A stretch of DNA of 64,000 bases from Candidatus Endomicrobium neocapritermitis (GTDB lineage Bacteria > Elusimicrobiota > Endomicrobiia > Endomicrobiales > Endomicrobiaceae), in the NCBI GenBank assembly GCA_009778325.1, contig WRJZ01000045.1, forward strand, positions 1 to 64,000, written 5' to 3'. A program made the position numbers and the translations under genes. Shown piece by piece: positions 60,970 through 64,000 of the stretch (within the stretch, counting starts at the first letter, position 1; the number at the start of each line of letters is the position of its first letter). The notes below the pieces were generated by a model. It ran no database searches. It was given only the letters and a program-made list of their open reading frames with translations, and was not told the origin of the DNA.

Positions 60970-61082
60970 AAATGAAGCTCAGAAGTTCGGCAGCTCAGCA
61001 GCTCGGAGAAGCTCTGGTCGCTTTGTCTTTGTTGTTTGCCGTTGCCGAGCTGCTGAGCTGCCGAACTTCTGAGCTTCTGCCG
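60970..61082. repeat. Palindromic element, family B
   Basis: Left arm AAGCTCAGAAGTTCGGCAGC and right arm GAGCTGCTGAGCTGCCGAAC are reverse complements. Core GGTCGCTTTGTCTTTGTTGT with GCCGTTG lies between. Confidence 0.9.
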
Positions 61083-61085
61083 TTA

Positions 61086-61244
61086 TTATATTTTTTCAAA
61101 AGAATCTTTGCCGACTCCGCACACGGGGCAAACCCAATCTTCAGGCAGTCCTTCAAAAGGAGTTCCCGGGGCTACTCCTGCGTCAGTATCGCCGACTTCA
61201 GGATCATAAATATAACCGCATGCCGTACATTTCCATTTTTCCAT
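61086..61244 (-). CDS. rub: Rubredoxin
   Basis: 52 aa, a classical rubredoxin: [19 protein letters not shown] and then [13 protein letters not shown] give the two C-x2-C pairs for one Fe. Start chosen by a GAGGAGG ribosome site 7 nt upstream. It is the likely electron donor for the flavodiiron protein and rubrerythrin. It is placed between fur and nifS. Confidence 0.97.
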   Translation of the reverse strand: MEKWKCTACGYIYDPEVGDTDAGVAPGTPFEGLPEDWVCPVCGVGKDSFEKI

Positions 61245-61282
61245 ATCACATCCTCCTCTTCGGATTTTTAACTTCCGTTTTA

Positions 61283-61693
61283 TTATCCTTTTTTATTAGC
61301 TTTTTTGCAAGTCTTGCAGATACCGTTGTAACATATAAACACATCTTCGACTTTATGGCCGTCAATATCGTAACGCAATACATTTTTACAGCATATTCCC
61401 ACATCATACACTTTTGCGCATTTATCACATACAAAATGATAGTGAGGCTCTGTGACGGCGTCAAAACGCATTTCCGAATTTTCGGTTTTAATACATTTAA
61501 TAATACCTTCTTCGGCAAGTTTATTTACCGTATTGTATACCGTGGTTTTGGAAACACCCGGTATATCTTTTACTATTTTTTTATAAATAGCGTCAGCCGT
61601 AGGATGGGATTTTGTATTTTCTAAAAATTCCAAAATCTTCCTGCGCTGAAAAGTCTGCTTTAAACCCGACAAAGAAAGCTTATTTGTAATCAT
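61283..61693 (-). CDS. Fur/PerR family metalloregulator
   Basis: 136 aa. A winged helix (about 10-80: [36 protein letters not shown]) is followed by a metal-binding dimer domain with HYHFVCDKC and [11 protein letters not shown]. The two C-x2-C pairs form the structural zinc site of PerR/Fur. It is the first gene of the stress block and probably represses it. PerR-type palindromes overlap its own promoter and start codon. Whether it senses peroxide (PerR) or iron (Fur) is not settled by sequence alone. Confidence 0.9.
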   Translation of the reverse strand: MITNKLSLSGLKQTFQRRKILEFLENTKSHPTADAIYKKIVKDIPGVSKTTVYNTVNKLAEEGIIKCIKTENSEMRFDAVTEPHYHFVCDKCAKVYDVGICCKNVLRYDIDGHKVEDVFICYNGICKTCKKANKKG

Positions 61694-61733
61694 TACAATT
61701 TAGGATTGTATACAAATAATTTTTCTTTGTCAA
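61684..61733 (-). promoter_or_regulatory. fur promoter and PerR/Fur-type operators
   Basis: On the minus strand TTGACA (61733-61728), a 17-nt spacer and TACAAT (61710-61705) form a near-perfect promoter. TTGTAATCATTACAA (61684-61698) is a perfect 7-1-7 palindrome over the start codon, close to the PerR consensus TTATAATNATTATAA. TTGTATACAA (61706-61715) covers the -10 box. Autoregulation is likely, and the leader is only a few nt. Confidence 0.72.
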
Positions 61734-61740
61734 ATTTTAG

Positions 61741-63406
<1,666 letters not shown>

Positions 63407-63407
63407 A

Positions 63408-63507
63408 AGATAAGATGATAGGATGATAAGAGGTTAAGCAACGGCAAAAACAAGAACGGCGCTTCTCTTATCCTCTTATCATCCTATCATCTTATCTTCT
63501 GCCGTTC
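63408..63507. repeat. Palindromic element, family D
   Basis: AAGATAAGATGATAGGATGA on the left is the reverse complement of TCATCCTATCATCTTATCTT on the right, over 25 bp. Core AACGGCAAAAACAAGAACGG. This is the cleanest palindrome of the window. Confidence 0.93.
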
Positions 63508-63518
63508 TTTAGGTAACT

Positions 63519-64000
63519 ATGACAGAATATTTAATAGCGTTTTTTTTAATAATGGGTGGAGGGGTCTTTTTTCAGTGGAAAAGGCCCGGAAACATTAACG
63601 CTGATGATTTAAGGCATGTAATAAATACAATTGTTATACGTTTCTTTTTTCCCGCGCTTTGCTTTAAAGTAATTTCAACCGCGGCAATAGACAAAAACAT
63701 TCTTTTACTTCCTCTTTCGGCTTTAATTACAATATCGCTTTCAATTCTTTTATCAATTGCCGTATATTCGGTTTTCTCAAAATCTTTAGGGTTATCCAAA
63801 AAAGAAAAAGCCGTTCTGATTTTGGCGGCTTCTTTCGGAAACGTGACATTTTTGGGGCTGCCGCTTTTAACGGGTCTTTACGGAGAAGAAGCGGCAAAGT
63901 ATGTTTTACTCTATGATTTGCTTGCCACAACGCCAATGGTATGGATTGCCGGCGTTGCCATAGCGTCTTCTTACGGGCACGGCGAAAAATTTTCAATCAG
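63519..64000 (+). CDS. AEC-type (auxin efflux carrier family) transporter, partial
   Basis: At least 160 aa visible, cut by the window end. Membrane helices occur from the start (EYLIAFFLIMGGGVFF), with the family feature AASFGNVTFLGLPLLTGLYG and a glycine-rich repeated half expected to follow. The family moves organic acids or similar solutes; the substrate is unknown. AGGT lies upstream of the ATG. Confidence 0.8.
   Translation, partial: MTEYLIAFFLIMGGGVFFQWKRPGNINADDLRHVINTIVIRFFFPALCFKVISTAAIDKNILLLPLSALITISLSILLSIAVYSVFSKSLGLSKKEKAVLILAASFGNVTFLGLPLLTGLYGEEAAKYVLLYDLLATTPMVWIAGVAIASSYGHGEKFSI

Overview
This is a 64 kb chromosomal window of about 40% GC (an estimate by eye) from an anaerobic, Gram-negative-type bacterium. 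The gene content is a Bat/VWA operon, a GH57 branching enzyme with DUF4912, SpoVG, a PorV/PorQ-like protein with an S8 protease, 2-oxoacid:ferredoxin oxidoreductase, and a rubrerythrin/superoxide reductase/flavodiiron defence set. It fits Elusimicrobiota, perhaps the Endomicrobium side, but that is inference because no rRNA or other marker is present to prove it.

Layout. 148-5488 (minus): Bat operon (DUF58, BatD-like, two VWA proteins, TPR/coiled coil). 5639-11510 (minus): argC, rsmI, an HD-GYP protein, GH57 branching enzyme and DUF4912. 11759-17144 (plus): dprA, topA, xerD and an unknown gene with a UBA-like N-terminus. 17350-19100 (minus): two stand-alone PD-(D/E)XK-type nucleases. 19128-21753 (minus): FMN reductase, mazG, comM. 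21957-28820: envelope genes (beta-barrel, S8 protease, PorV-like, aquaporin, TPR) and the folate pair metF/metV. 28907-32689 (minus): pth, rplY, prs, glmU. 32690-34159: an accessory spot with a tRNA-like element directly in front of a HEPN-like gene. 34160-36982 (minus): Crp/Fnr regulator, isochorismatase-like hydrolase, pirin and CDGSH protein. 37197-38419 (plus): two unknown genes. 38445-48773 (minus): tRNA-Gln, spoVG, ispE, a large TPR protein, rimI, pdxA, two parvulins, mfd. 48921-51809 (minus): an AT-rich cassette of membrane protein, PIN-GNAT-PUA protein and ASCH protein. 52018-61693 (minus): korAB, GT25, then an anaerobic oxidative-stress and Fe-S block ending at a Fur/PerR regulator. 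61943-64000 (plus): guaB and a truncated AEC-type transporter.

Most striking signal. Nearly every second intergenic gap holds a palindromic element of about 90-150 bp. Its long arms are drifting 7-9-mer tandem repeats and the right arm is the reverse complement of the left. At least eight arm families share a few inner hairpin or linker cores. The elements have also entered genes: in-frame inside mfd, twice inside pdxA, and across the pdxA/rimI junction, where one element supplies the pdxA stop and every possible rimI start. They supply the stop codons of many other genes. This resembles Rickettsia palindromic elements in behaviour but not in sequence.

Two compact accessory loci may be undescribed toxin or defence-type systems. 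One is a tRNA-like RNA with a 20-nt anticodon loop placed 10 nt before a gene with an R-x4-H HEPN motif. The other is the translationally coupled membrane/PIN-GNAT-PUA/ASCH cassette.
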